NCBI GenBank assembly: GCA_951394405.1
Contig: OX596334.1
Location: forward strand, 496,001 to 560,000
DNA from: Coprinellus micaceus
Taxonomy: Eukaryota > Basidiomycota > Agaricomycetes > Agaricales > Psathyrellaceae
Direction of reading: 5' to 3'
Length of the DNA stretch: 64,000 nt
Shown: in pieces, positions 1 to 12,072 of the stretch
Position numbering within the stretch: the stretch's first letter is position 1
Layout: every line of letters begins with the position of its first letter
Position numbers and translations under genes: made by a program
The notes under the pieces: model-generated
The model's input: the letters and a program-made list of their open reading frames with translations, nothing else
Told to the model about the DNA's origin: nothing
Database searches by the model: none

Positions 1-1
1 C

Positions 2-2548
2 TTCGCTGAAGGCACCTTCCCTGGTCTCTCGACCGTAGGGAACGAACAGGCATACACGCCTATAGGCATTAGGGACATCTGGCCAGACGCCGATCTCGAA
101 CCGGAGAATCCACCTCTTGCACCACCTCATGCTCCCATCGCGCCACCACCGCCTCCCCATGACCATCCAGACGATGGATCAGACAAGAGCGACAACGATG
201 ACGATGGAGACCAAACAGCACCTCGGACTCCCGAGCGACCTCCTAAAACTGAGCCTAAGACGCCAGCCACACAGCAACCGTCTGTCCATCCGTCAATTCC
301 ACCTACTCCTACGAAACGGGATCCCTCATCTACTCCCTCAACGAAACAGCTGCTACCAATACCTGCCTTGTTCCCAGGGCTCCCTGGACCAGCTGAGGAT
401 GGACCCATGTTCCCAGAACTACCTCCTCCAGCACCGGTCGCACCTCCAGCACCTGCCCAGAAACGCACCCAGCCACCTCCCCCTCCCCCTCGCGAATCAA
501 TCCCTCGCAAGGCGAAAGTTCCGAAAGCTCCACCGCTAGTAGCACAAAGCTCCCGGCCTGTACGGAAAACGGCAACGACCGTCAAGGACTACCAGCTCGC
601 GAGTGGAAAAGGGAGACGCGGTACAATTCCAGTGGCCAGGCGTGAAGGGGGTGAACAGGTAGCAGATCGAGGGGGTGCACAGAGAAACAATCAGCTACCC
701 GAAACAGAGGATGAAGATGAGGATGAAGACGACGATGAAGACGACGAACCTGTACAACCCATTGCAGCTGAGGACTTTGACCTTGACGACGAACCTGTAG
801 ACATGGAAGATGCACTACGTGCCACCAGTATACTTGATTCTCTCATCAGTCTATACCACGTCCCCCTGGAAGAGACCCTGACTCTCAACCAAGGCATGGA
901 AATGGCATTCTACATGGCACAGGACAAAGCACTAGGAGCGGCTACACGCCGTCCAGGAGATGCGCCTCGGACACACTGGGAAGCCTTTGCAGGACCAGAT
1001 GGCGAACACTGGCAGACCGCAGCACAGGTTGAGATTGACGCCCTAACCACCAATGGCACTTGGGAACTAGTCGAACTACCAGAGGGACGAAAGGTTGTCG
1101 GATCACGATGGGTCTTCCTCATCAAATGAAAGGCAGATGGCACAATTGACCGCTACAAGGCTCGACTTGTTGCCAAGGGATACTCCCAAATGCCTGGAGT
1201 AGACTACGATCAGACATGGGCACCTGCATCTCGTCTCACATCAATCCGCACGATCTTCGCCCAAGCCGCCATGGAAGGACACTTCATCGAGACCATCGAC
1301 GTCGACAATGCCTACCTCAACGGAACAATCGAGGAGCAATACGAAGTCTACATGGAGCAAGCGCCAGGGTTTGAGATCAAGAATCCAGACTCAAAGGGAC
1401 GGAGATGGGTGTGCCGGCTAAAGAAAGGTTTATATGGCTTGAAACAGAGCGGACGACTATGGTACCAAAAGCTAGCATCAGAACTTGAAGCAATCGGATT
1501 CACCCAAATAAAGTCTGACCCAGCTATCTATGTCTGGGAGATGGATGGGACCCGCATTGTTGTACCAGTCTTCGTTGACGACATCACCATAACCTCGAAA
1601 AGCCAAGAAAAGATCCAATGGCTCAAGGACTCCCTTGCCAAGGTCTTCAAGATCAAGGATCTCGGACCCACCTCGTACCTACTTGGAATCAAGGTTGACT
1701 ACGACCGCGAGAACCGAGTCATGCGCCTATCCCAGACTCAATACATCCTCGACATGCTTGCGCGATTCAAGATGGAGGACTGCTACCCAGTAGGAACTCC
1801 AATGGATCCAGGAAGCGGTGCTACCCTCACCAAGTACATTCCAAACAAGGCTGACGACGAGATGATGAAGAATGTCCCATACATGAATGCCATCGGCGCC
1901 CTGATATACCTTATGATTGCGACACGCCCTGACATCGCCTACGCTGTTGCCAAACTAGCCCAATACAACTCCAACCCCGGACCTATGCATTGGAAAGCAG
2001 TCAAGCACCTATTCCGTTACCTCAAGGGAACCAAAGATCTGAAGCTCACTTATCGTAACAACGGTAACAAGATGTCTTCGGAACTCTTCCAAGCATACAG
2101 CGACGCAGATCATGCTGGGTGCCTTGACACGCGACGATCCACATCTGGATTTGTCATTAAAATGGGATCAGGAGCAGTTAGTTGGTCAGCAAAGAAGCAA
2201 TCAACGGTGGCAGACTCCTCAACAGAGGCAGAGTACGTCTCTGCATCAAGCGCTGGAAGGGACATCATCTGGATGCGCACACTCCTGAAGGAACTTGGTC
2301 ATGACGTCTCTACTCCCTCACCACTCATGGTCGACAACCAATCCGCACTCAAGGTTCTCCGGAACCCAGAACTCCACAGCCGAATGAAGCACATCGATAT
2401 AAAGATGCATTGGATTCGGGATGCTATCAAGCGAGGCGACATTACTGTTCACTTTTTATCTACTACCGATATGATCGCCGATATATTTACTAAACCTTTA
2501 CCCAAACCTGCCGTTGAACGTCATCGACTCGCTCTTGGACTCGAGTAA
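2..2548 (+). pseudogene. Ty1/copia retrotransposon polyprotein, 3' part (linker, reverse transcriptase, RNase H), one in-frame stop
   Basis: The frame is open from base 2 to 1126, stops at a TGA (1127-1129), and continues in the same frame to TAA at 2546-2548. The first part is the proline- and acid-rich linker that follows integrase in copia polyproteins. The reverse transcriptase follows, with TWELVELP, RWVF, DNAYLNG, KKGLYGLKQ and the catalytic FVDD (1571-1582). RNase H follows, with SDADHAG, STEAEY and VDNQSA, ending in the usual IADIFTKPLP tail. The domain order after integrase is that of Ty1/copia, not Ty3. The gag, protease and integrase parts lie left of the window. The TGA sits where related elements usually have arginine or lysine (IK-x-KADG), so CGA to TGA is likely. 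Apart from this stop the reading frame is intact, so the copy is young or only just inactivated. Confidence 0.93.
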
Positions 2549-2566
2549 ATACAGAGACATTACATT

Positions 2567-2573
2567 GAGGGGG
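2567..2573 (+). other. Polypurine tract of the copia element
   Basis: The purine run gaggggg lies 18 bp after the polyprotein stop and 2 bp before the putative LTR start. This is the place and composition expected of the plus-strand primer site. Confidence 0.7.
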
Positions 2574-2575
2574 TG

Positions 2576-3033
2576 TGTTGGAAGACAATGCTCATGTCAA
2601 CTCTATCTCTACAAAGAATACCTCTATTTCGAATGTTTTACTTATCTTCTATTGTTCTACAGAGAACAACAACCACCTTGTATTATTCCCATTATACTTG
2701 CACTTATTGTTCTCTTATCTCCACCTTATCTCCATTCACTGCTATTGTTCTCTACTTATGGAACGTCTATTGTTCTTTCTTATTGTTCCGCATATAGGTT
2801 ATCTATTGTTCTCCACAGTATATAATCCACACTGTAAGTGGGTGAGTCCCCATCGAACTCTCCCCACTTACAGGTGCGTATCTTGTATACTCTACTTACT
2901 TTCAATCTAACATCGAACTCTCCCCACTTACAGTGGGTCATACTTGCATCGTTCTACAGCTCTGTCCCTCTGCTCGCCTCTGCTGCTTTCGTCTGCCACT
3001 GCTATCTGCCCCTAAGTGTCTGCATTCACAACA
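2576..3033 (+). repeat. Probable 3' LTR of the copia element (about 458 bp)
   Basis: It begins TGTTGGAAGACA directly after the polypurine tract and can be closed at CAACA (3029-3033), giving TGTTG...CAACA ends. The 5' LTR is outside the window, so the right edge is inferred from the ends only. Inside are several copies of CTATTGTTCT between 2645 and 2815, a TATA-like TATATAAT at 2819-2826, and a perfect 23-bp direct repeat at 2851-2873 and 2911-2933. The repeat contains CCCCACTTACAG and is inverted relative to CTGTAAGTGGG near 2832, so a hairpin can form. Confidence 0.6.
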
Positions 3034-3433
3034 GACTGTAAGGTGCTGCAACCACAGTGAGAAGATGTGTATCGAGAGGTAAGAATGAGTATGAACCTGC
3101 AAGCACAGTAAGAAGACATAAGGTCCTCCCAAGTGCTCACCGAGACATAAATATGTGAATGGGAGACAAAGGAAATGAAACTGAAAGAAACCTGTGGCAT
3201 ATGAGTAATGAACACAAGGATGTGGGGAGGCATGAATGTTGAAAGTATCCAATGATAAAGGATGCGACACAACACATCTATGGATCACATGATGGTGGCA
3301 TCAACACCCCATTGACCCCAGGCATCCCCCTTGCTCAAACCAATTATATCTATAATACAGTCCAGTGCAGGCCTTGCAATTTCAGAACACCTCATCTTGT
3401 GATACCCCTCTGATGAAGCATTTCAACCACTTT

Positions 3434-6406
3434 CTATTTTCCATAGTATTGGGCCCATTGAAGGACAGCTTCACCCATTTTGTCTGCATACACTTGAGTA
3501 AACACAAAACTACAAGGAGGGATGACTCACTTCTGATGCTGGGGTCTGCATTGTGGTCCAGGAGACATTCTGCAATTTCAATCTTGTCCCAGAAGCATGC
3601 ACGATGAAGAGGGGTATTCCCATTGTTATCTATCCTATAGATTGAAATAAAAACAAGCATACAATGGGGATGGACACACCTTGTAGGTTTGTGTCTGTAT
3701 TGAACTCCAGAAGGCATTTCACTACATAAATGTGCCCTTGCCCAGATGCCCAGTGAAGCGGAGTCCAATCCTCACCATCTACATTAAAAATATCAATTAT
3801 CCAAGGTCTGCCAGACAGAACACAATAGTTTAAACTCACTTCTGATATTTCCATCTGCCCCATGTTCCAGCAGAACACAAGCAATCTCATCCCTGCCCCG
3901 CACAGCACAGGCATGAAGAGCTGACCCAAGCCATCCACCTGTGACCCATCCACCTTCAATCACAACTCCATTCAGCAAGACCTTCCTGAACTTACCTTTC
4001 AAGTTGGGGTCTGCACCACATGCAAGCAGTTGGTTGACCAGGTCAACATCTCCCTGAGCAGCAGCCCATGCAAGGGGGAAGCCATAGTAGCCCCAGTCAA
4101 TGGCTGAGGTTGGTCAGTCAGCTGTGCAGAGTGGAATGACAGTGAGATAGAGGTGCACTTACCCCAATCTGATGGGAAAGCTGTGTGACCATAACCAAAT
4201 GTATCAGAATAGCATTCATTCTGAGAAATGCAGAAGGTACTGACCAGAAATATTTGGATCAGCCCCCTTCTCCAGCAGGAAATAGACCATTTCCTTTCTG
4301 TCATAGTGACTTGCAGCATTAAGAGCAACCCTGATGCCACCCTTCTCTCCTGGATACATTGCACTTGAAATCAATATAGTTCTGGGCATTGAAAGAACCA
4401 AAGGTATACCTTGGAATTGGGTGTTGATGTTGGCACCTGCATTCACAAGCACACAGACAAGTTTCCATTCATTTGCACAACAGGCAACTTCAAGTGCAGT
4501 CTGGCCCTCTGGTAGGTTTTGGGGGTGGTAAGTCCATTTTGATGACAGGTGGAGATGTACTTACCTTTAAAAACAGGCCTCTCTAGAAGTGGCATGATGG
4601 TTCTACCCTTCCCACCAAATGGGTCCACAGTTTCCTCAATGGTCTTGACAAACTTGGCAAGATGTTGAATTGCAAAGCTCTGGGAGTACACCTGGGCCTG
4701 GGATGGCTGGGATAAGGAAGCTATCTTGATTGCTTTGAGGGCAAGGTGACAGTGATATGGCTGAGCAGCAAAGAAAGGGCCAGCACGGTCCTCTGAGGTA
4801 AGAAAGTCACAAAGTGAGGTATGCCAGAGGGTGACTGGGGAATGGTCATCTCCCAGAACTTGCATAATAGCATGCAGGTTGATGAGGATGTTGGTAACAT
4901 TGAAGGTCTTGATATCCAGCAGTTCTGCAATCTGGGCAATGGAGATGGGCTCAAATGCAAGAGCAATGGTGCTGAGGATGTTGAGGAAGAAAGGAAAGTG
5001 GGAGCAGGGCTCAAGGACCTCCCTGTAAAGGTCATCAAAGTTGGGCTTCATCTCCAAGATTTGTGGAAGACGCTCCATTGGAGTAAGGCTGTCCTTTGTG
5101 CTTGGGGCAAACAGAAGCTTGACAATGGTGGTCATGAATATGTATGACCCTCCAATATGATGAACAAGTTCCTGTTTATCCCAAAATGGAGGCCACAGCC
5201 CATCATGGGGCATGGCATGCCCACACATCCCCTTTGCAATGGACACATCAAGGGCCATGGCAATATCATCATCAGATGTATGTTTGACAAGGTCCAGGAG
5301 GCGTACTTGGGTTGAGGCATGAAGCTCCTGGTGGATGTGGTCTTCAACTCAGCTGGCAATCAAGAATCGAAGCGGGATAAATGGGTTGTTGTCAAAGAAA
5401 GCAATCAGATCCTCAATCAAGGCTGCAATCTCCTCCTTGTCCTCACACTCATCGACACCATCCAGAACAATGATGAGTGGCCCATGACAGAGGGAGGGCA
5501 AAATGGCAGCTATCGGCTGGAGGACAAGGTGATGGAACTGGGGTATCAACGAAGAGGTGGACATTGACAGTAGTCCACGATTTGCCTTGGCCACGTCCTT
5601 GATGATGGGTGCTGTCTCAGGCTTGGCACAAATCAACTGGTGCACAATAGTGTTGACAAAACAAGTGATCCTGCTTCTGTCGGCTGCACCCCGAAAGAAG
5701 AAGAAGCTCACTGCCAAACGACCCTCGCGGGATAGCTGTTTGGCCACCGCTTGAGAAATCGCTGACTTGCCGCATCCGGCGTATCCATAGATCCACAAGA
5801 TGTGAGGATCGGCTTCACCCAAGGCGCTCTTTCCCCAAGTTAGGACCATCCCGATGACCTTTTCCCTAGTTTTGGGGAAGCATTTTGAGTTCAGTGGTGA
5901 AACTTTGAGGTTCCGGGTATGCGAGGCATCGAGGATGGGGTTGAGCGCAGAGAAGAGATCTGTGCATTCCTATTAGCCAAAGAGCACCACCATATTCTTG
6001 TTTACTCACCGAACGGGGGTGCAGCTGGGTGCGGAAATGGGCCCCCACCAGATACACCAGCCTGGCGTGGACTCGGAGGGGTTTCGTTCGTCTGGCCTAT
6101 CCATCCTGGAAAGAGCACAAACACGCCAACATCGTCAATCGGTTGATAAAGCCATCTATTCTATCGAGAGTGTACCGTAGTTCACCCCGAAATTTGCATT
6201 GCTCGCTTGCCCAATGTAGTTTACTGGCCCATTGAAGGATTGGTGGTCTGTGAGTCGGATTGTAGGTTGCATAAGTCACCTCGACAGGTCCGTTATGCCT
6301 TTCTGGACGTACAAATGGAAGTCGGCTGGGTTGGCTCCGAGTTCTGGTTGTGATTGTCGTCTTGATCTGGTCCGCGGATGGCGCTTCGATCCCTAACGCG
6401 ATCCAT
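3434..6406 (-). pseudogene. NACHT-ankyrin receptor-like gene, copy 1, two nonsense codons
   Basis: Twelve coding exons can be placed by splice sites and by match to the copy at 25313: 6313-6406, 6176-6247, 6010-6105, 4565-5959, 4410-4508, 4245-4349, 4163-4180, 3996-4103, 3840-3938, 3680-3778, 3531-3629 and 3434-3483. Exon 4 carries the NACHT NTPase with Walker A GYAGCGKS and Walker B LIIVLDGVDEC, followed by a helical region. Exons 5-12 encode ankyrin repeats (TPLHWA, TPLHRA). All introns are phase 1. A TGA at 5349-5351 breaks the NACHT exon just after FLIAS, where the paralogue has CGA (arginine). A TAG at 3434-3436 replaces the paralogue's TGG and removes about 14 C-terminal residues; the older stop would be at 3392-3394. 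The splice sites remain good, so decay is recent. In such proteins the NACHT domain is an ATP-driven oligomerisation switch and ankyrins bind ligands; that role here is inferred from the family. Confidence 0.85.
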
Positions 6407-6531
6407 TCTGAGAACCGAGCGGCAGAGGGAGGGTTGAAGTAGAGGAAGATGGTGGTATGATGAGAGGTCGTCTAAGGCAAGAAGCAAGAGGGATTCGGAA
6501 TGCGCGGCCAACATGTTCACAGCAAGGTCAG

Positions 6532-6585
6532 CACGTGGCGTGACACTGCCTTCCACATAATGTGCAAATCAGGGAATAGGCGCCC
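6532..6585 (-). promoter_or_regulatory. Conserved upstream block with CACGTG, NACHT copy 1
   Basis: On the minus strand this block has GGGCGC-TATT, then AAGGCAGTG, then CCACGTG (CACGTG at 6532-6537). The same order occurs upstream of the other two NACHT genes. The CACGTG lies about 125 bp before the ATG. It could be a promoter box, 5' UTR or part of an unmodelled 5' exon. Confidence 0.45.
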
Positions 6586-7257
6586 ATCCATGGTTATATC
6601 CGCCCCAAACATGATAGCTCAGCAGTATCGCGATAGGCGAGTGCTTCTCCGTCTCATGAGAAAGAAGTATACCGGGCCCCAATACACCATCGCCGTACCT
6701 TCCAACTTCGCATGAGCGATGGTGCCCAATGTCGCCGTCACTATAGGTGAACACAGCGGAGAGGAACGATTGAGAAAACCGAACCAAGGGCGAGATCGTG
6801 GAACAAGGCCAAACACATGCATAATTAGAAAAGAAATCCAGGTGCAGGAGCAAGCAGGATGTGTTGAGAATATCCAATCAATCGGCGTTCGAGTGGGGGT
6901 GCAAGGTAAAGACGGAAGGATTGGGGAGGGGAGGCGAAGTACTCCGCCAATGTTACTCATCGGTCATCAGCCTCCTCCCGCGGTCGGGGTGAAACGCAAG
7001 GATTCTCATTTCCTGACGGTCAGGCCGCAGGCGCCGAGGCAGGGTGGGTGAAGGTAGAGGGATTCAGGTTCGAGATCTGAACTTGGCCCAATCGTGGTCC
7101 TTTGGGGTAGGAAGGAGTGTCTTTAACGTTCTCTGGAAGGGATAATGGGAGAAGGGTGTGAAGTATGAAGTTAGGTACAAAAGGTAAATGAAACAGCCAT
7201 GCTGAACCTAGAGGAAGTCACATGAAAGACGAACGAAGGAAATATGAACTGTAACGG
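6586..7257. other. Upstream region of NACHT copy 1, no gene seen
   Basis: Up to about 6740 it still matches the region upstream of NACHT copy 2 (24980-25150) in inverted orientation. Beyond that I recognise nothing. Confidence 0.4.
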
Positions 7258-8770
7258 GGTACAAAGGCTTTCATGAAGGGGACCAAACCGAAGTGTTGTG
7301 TAGAGAAGGAGAAAGGGTGGGAGGTTGAAGGTTCGAGGGGGGATACACGGAGGAAGAACGCAGAGAAACCCGAAAGACGAAGGGGAGACGTACTCTGCAC
7401 TTGTTCTGCACGAGGGCTACATCCTCATCATCATAGAAACACGGTCCCGTCCCTCTGGCTCTCTCCCACCGTAGACTCGCATCGTTCAGTCTTATCCCCC
7501 CTCACTCCACCATCACTCGTTGAGACTGTCCCTCAGGCCTCTCCTACTCAAGCCTCGGCGCTTCTCTTGGACGATTGGAGATCGCGAAGACTCAAGGCAT
7601 GAACGGCTCCGTTCTCCAGTCCCGACGAGAACCTGGCAGACGTTGGGTACGAAGATAAGGTTCCCTCGTGCGTCGACAGAGGTCACCCAAGGAAGGCGAA
7701 CGAGGAAAGGCGACCGAAGGTCGTGGCCATGGCGAATGGCAAGGACGGAGGGGCGAAAGATCTTGCCTCGCCGCCGGTGCAGGACGGAACACCTATGCGG
7801 ATATCTTCGGCGGTCTGACATTGTGGTTGGGGCGGAGACCGTCTACGACACCCAAGATAGACAGTGGGAGGGGCGAGGGTGAGGGTGATAACAGCGGACG
7901 GGGCCGACGAAGGGGACCGCCTCAAGATCGGCAGAGTGATGGTCTTGTGCCTCGCGGGGTGCGGTATAGTGTTCCCCGGGATCTTGTTGCAAGGCGGGAT
8001 TCGGGGTGAAATGGGTCGTCGCCTGCGAGAGAAGGGGTCAGTGCGCTGTATGGCAGGCGGTAGAAAGGGGGGATTGGGTTCAAAGTGGAGCGTATAGAGA
8101 GGAAGGGGATGCACCATCGATAGGTAGCGAATGGCAGGATATGCTTAGGAGGCAGGCTGACCCAAGGAGGGGAAGGATGGAGGCATGGGCGAAGGTAGAG
8201 GGAATGAAACAGGGACGGAACGAAATAGACATACCTGGAGCATTCCTCAACCCCACAACATTAATTCCACTCAACGATTTGCCAATTGCCGCCTCGTCAT
8301 CCTACATCTTGTTCATGCTGGCGTTGAGTCGAGGGAGCCCGTAGTTGTCAATGTCGATAGCCACCCCTCTTTTCCGGATGGAGACTTCTTTCCCTCTGGT
8401 GGAATTGCGAAGGCGTGGAGGCCATCTGACCAACATCAGCGAGCTGCGCCAAGAGCTGTCGCAAATCCCGCTTCTCCGCATCGAATCGTGCTGAAGAGGA
8501 TGCCCCCTTCTGCTGGGTCCATTCCATGGACGTCGAGGCTCGCCTGGAAGGAATTGGAGATGAGAAACCAGAAGAGCTAGGGCAGTTGGCTCGACGAACC
8601 TGTGGAAAGTCGCCGCCCTCAACAGAACGAGCAAAGCGCACAACGGTCAGGGAATTCCGGAACGATGGATGGGGGGAGAGTGGATCGGTGCAGTCAAGAA
8701 ATGGTAGGAAGAGGGTGGGGTGTAGAAGAGCTGGAGCGAAGAGGCGGCCGTGGTGGTCAAGAGGAAAGAA
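7258..8770 (+). repeat. Diverged repeat family A, copy 1
   Basis: About 1.5 kb that matches 32424-34010 in direct orientation and 22800-24420 in inverted orientation. Shared landmarks are an AGGCTTTC start, a block around CTCTGCACGA and GAAACACGG, GTCCCGACGAGA, GGCCATGGCGAATGGC, and a later block with GGAGACTTCTTTCCCTCTG. No protein could be recognised in any frame. The many short ORFs do not agree between copies. Confidence 0.7.
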
Positions 8771-11700
8771 CAGCGTGGAGCTTTGGAACCCAAAGCCCTA
8801 TTGGAATTGTTGCATGGAGGGAGGGGAGAAACCGAGGATTTGCGGTTGCGTCAAAAGAAGGTCGGCGGTGAATGCCCTCATTGGAGGTGTCGAGGGGTAG
8901 ACGAGCTCAAGGCAAGGGAGGATCGTGGCCAAGAGCAGAGCGTCGTTGATCAAACATCGGCATCCATCGGCGTCAGCCCGAGCCTGTGGCTGTGCTCTCC
9001 GCCTTTGCAGGCTGACTCGAAACTTTTCTTCTCCACGCTTACTTCCTCCCGCTCTCCCCATCCACCTCCTCGTAGCTCGGGACAGCGTCATCTAAACGGT
9101 CTTGTGCGGGGCGCCTATCACCTGGCGCCTAATCGCCTCAAGGGCGACATCACTGTGATGTCCACGCCACTTCATTCACGGCACGACTTCGACAGCTACA
9201 TTCCTCCCGCTCCCCGCCTTCCCCCACAGCTACATACGTCCTCCGCCCACAGAACACCTTGTTGACTCTCACGTTATGCCTGATCCCTGCTGCTTGGCGT
9301 CATTCACCTCTAATCCCCTTCTGTCGACCTATCCCGCCCCATCCCGCCCACAACCCCCTCAACCAACGTCCCCTCCCCGCGCCTCTCATACACTCCCTCT
9401 GGCTCCGCGAATATTCTCTCCCCTAAGGCTGCCTCGCTAGCTCTTTACATCTGTCCACTGACTCGGGTCCATTTGGCTTCAACCCCACTGGTCCTCCTGC
9501 TCTCTCCCCTCGATATGTGAATGCTTTCCATTATGAGCGAGTAGGCCCCGCAACGATGCTGCGCCAACGTCCACACGACCGTCCTCGACCGCGTAGAGCA
9601 TCGCCTCGAAGAGCTGAGGGGAAGGGGACCTCGGCGATGCAAGTTCACTCGAGAAACGGCGTCGTGCTGGTGATTTCCGTCAGAACCGTAGGTCGTGCAG
9701 AGTACCAGTCCACAGGGCTCCAGTGCCGAGCCCCGGCACAATGTGCAGGAGGGCAGTTACGCTGGATCTCCCAGGTGTCACGGCGGGCATCCCTCATTGG
9801 TTGGCGTGAGCGAGGTCGCCTCGACGAGCCTTCAGGAGGTCGAATGGTTCTTTGCCAACTGCACCCCCTTTCCCTTCTCATTCACCTGGCGGCGCGGTTT
9901 GATTTTCTCTCTAGCAGGAAGGCCGTCTTCCCTAATGCTAACGGCGAAGAGGGAAGGAAGGTTCGAGCTGTATCGGTATTTGAGGGACGTTGAGCGGGAC
10001 CTGCCAAGGTGCCCGACAGACAATCGACGCCGTCGAGGTCGGCGGGACTGCTTTACGACGGCGGACTTCGGGGTGTGGCAGAGAGTTTGCGGCTTCAAGG
10101 TATCTATCTTCAAGGTACTGGCCTGCAGGGAAGTTGTCAGCGAGCTGCATGGGGGAGAGCAACGAGAAAGAAAGTTATTTCGAGGCTGAAGTGGGGTTGC
10201 CTTCACGAAGGCGCATGAAGCAGCGAAAGAATGAAGGTTCGACGTACCCACCACGACGACTAGACCCCACTACCATCCTCTAAGCCTCCCCCACTTTCGC
10301 TTTCGTCCCCCTCCTACCCCCCTTCCACCCCCGCGGCTCCTACGGCACAAACAATGTTCAGCCTCGTGTTCTGCGCAGCACCGGTGGTGGGGGATGTGGG
10401 TGAGCGGTGTCACCCCGAGCCTCAAATTCATGGCTTCGCGGAAAAGGGTAGGTACGGCGGTGTAAGTGGAGAAGACGCATGGAGGGGCGGCTTGACACGC
10501 GACGAGCACGACAGGGAGACCAGGTGAAATTCAGTGAAAGTGGTTGGAGAATGCGAAAGGCTTGTCACCAGCGGCATAGCGTGCTCGCCCCCGCTCGTCG
10601 AGAGCGTTGGTTGGACCTCCTCGACGTTCGAGCACAAGAGGCAGTCCATGGACACCAGCACGGCCGAGAGGTCCAGAGCACATACGCCGCGAGTATTACC
10701 CTTCCGCCCATTCTGACCTCTGGCTCTTCAAACATCCTCCGCCCCAAGACGTCGCCCCTCCTCAGCATATGAAGACCTCTCCGTTGCACAGCTAGGAAGC
10801 TCGACTGTGTGCATCACACCACAGTCCCCGCCATCTTAAACTTCCACAAGCAGGTCAACAAACGGTGTAAGGGGACGTAAGTGTGGTATGTCGAATTGCT
10901 TCCTGCAGAGCTGGCTTCATTGGCTTCCCAGCTTCCAGTGCTGGGGTTTGGAGATGGGGGATCGATCGGTGAGTCGCGAAGAGGGTGATGATATGCGAGA
11001 CTGTAGCTGGATCCTGTGGCTTGTTGGCGTACGACCGAATTTGAAGGCAAAGACACATTCTTCAAGTCGAGATATCGCGTATTCATCAACCCGGTATGAC
11101 CCAGCAGTTTAGTTGACGACGGGGCACTAGCCACGATCAATCATTGTCGGGCAGGGAGAGGCCAAAAGGGTGTCGCAAAACGGGTAGGGATGCCTGTTGT
11201 TGGGTAGGCTTGTTGGAAGGGCAGGACCATTGAATCGAACACGGTGTCCTTCATCGCAGGATGTGTTCCTTGTGAGTGAGGGGCCCCTCAGGAGATCCGG
11301 GGTGGAGCTCAAGGGAGGGGGAGAATCGAGCATGGAGTGATCGGAGGTGCTACGAAGACCTTGGAAGAGTACTTGAGGGAGATGTCCTCGAAACGAAGTA
11401 TGGCACGGTTGGGTTACGGGGTGGACGACCGGATAGTTTGGGGTGTCGTTCGGCATTGGACAGCGCCTTCCTTGAAGAAGCTGACATTGGAAGAATACCT
11501 TCAGCCCATGCTCTAAGAGGGGTAGAGTGTTGAGGAACGCACCTGAACTCGAGTTCAATTACAAAATGCAAGGTTAATGCTGGCGCTCGAACCGGGAGAG
11601 AACGGCCTCGACATCGGATCTCGTTCAAGCGGTTGCGGGTGAGACCATGTGGTGACCCTGGATACTAGCGTCAGTTGGAACATCCTGGACAGAGAACGAA

Positions 11701-12072
11701 CGAGGGATATGCAGACAGGATGTACACCCTGCAGAGTCTCTCGTCGTATTCCAAAGATCTCTACATCGCTACTGTCAGGGAGATCCCAACTCTTCCCCTT
11801 GCCCTCCGCCTACCCGTCCAGAAGAATGCCAACGTCGGGGTTGGATCGTTTCGGTGTTCCCCAGCCAAGAGCTTTCATGTGGGAGGGATGGCAGCCTAGG
11901 TCGCAAAGGAGAACAGTAGGGCTTGGGTACAAGAGGGTTAGGTATCCTGAGAAGGGCTCCCTGAGAGGTGCGAGGACCTGAGTCGTCCACGTACCGGTAC
12001 TTGGGGGTCGTTTGAGGGAGGTTTGCGACTGAGAATTGGTGGCCCTTACTGAGCTGGCCAATGGGTGTCCAT
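8771..12072 (-). repeat. Diverged repeat family D, copy 1
   Basis: About 3.3 kb matching 34040-37830 in inverted orientation along its whole length, in the same order. The match is strongest at 8770-9260, 9770-10010, 10430-10660 and 11300-11530. One end is sharp: three copies (here at 12072, at 34051 and near 16474) share ATGGACACC followed by TTGGCCAGCTCA but differ outside it. It contains the shared ~250-bp module found also in families B and C (8930-9190 here). Short stretches keep codon-like differences, for example GEHAM-LVTSLS at about 10590. Confidence 0.7.

Noticed and set aside
127..585. Minus-strand Gly-rich ORF of 152 codons
   Set aside because: Shadow of the proline-rich linker of the copia polyprotein.
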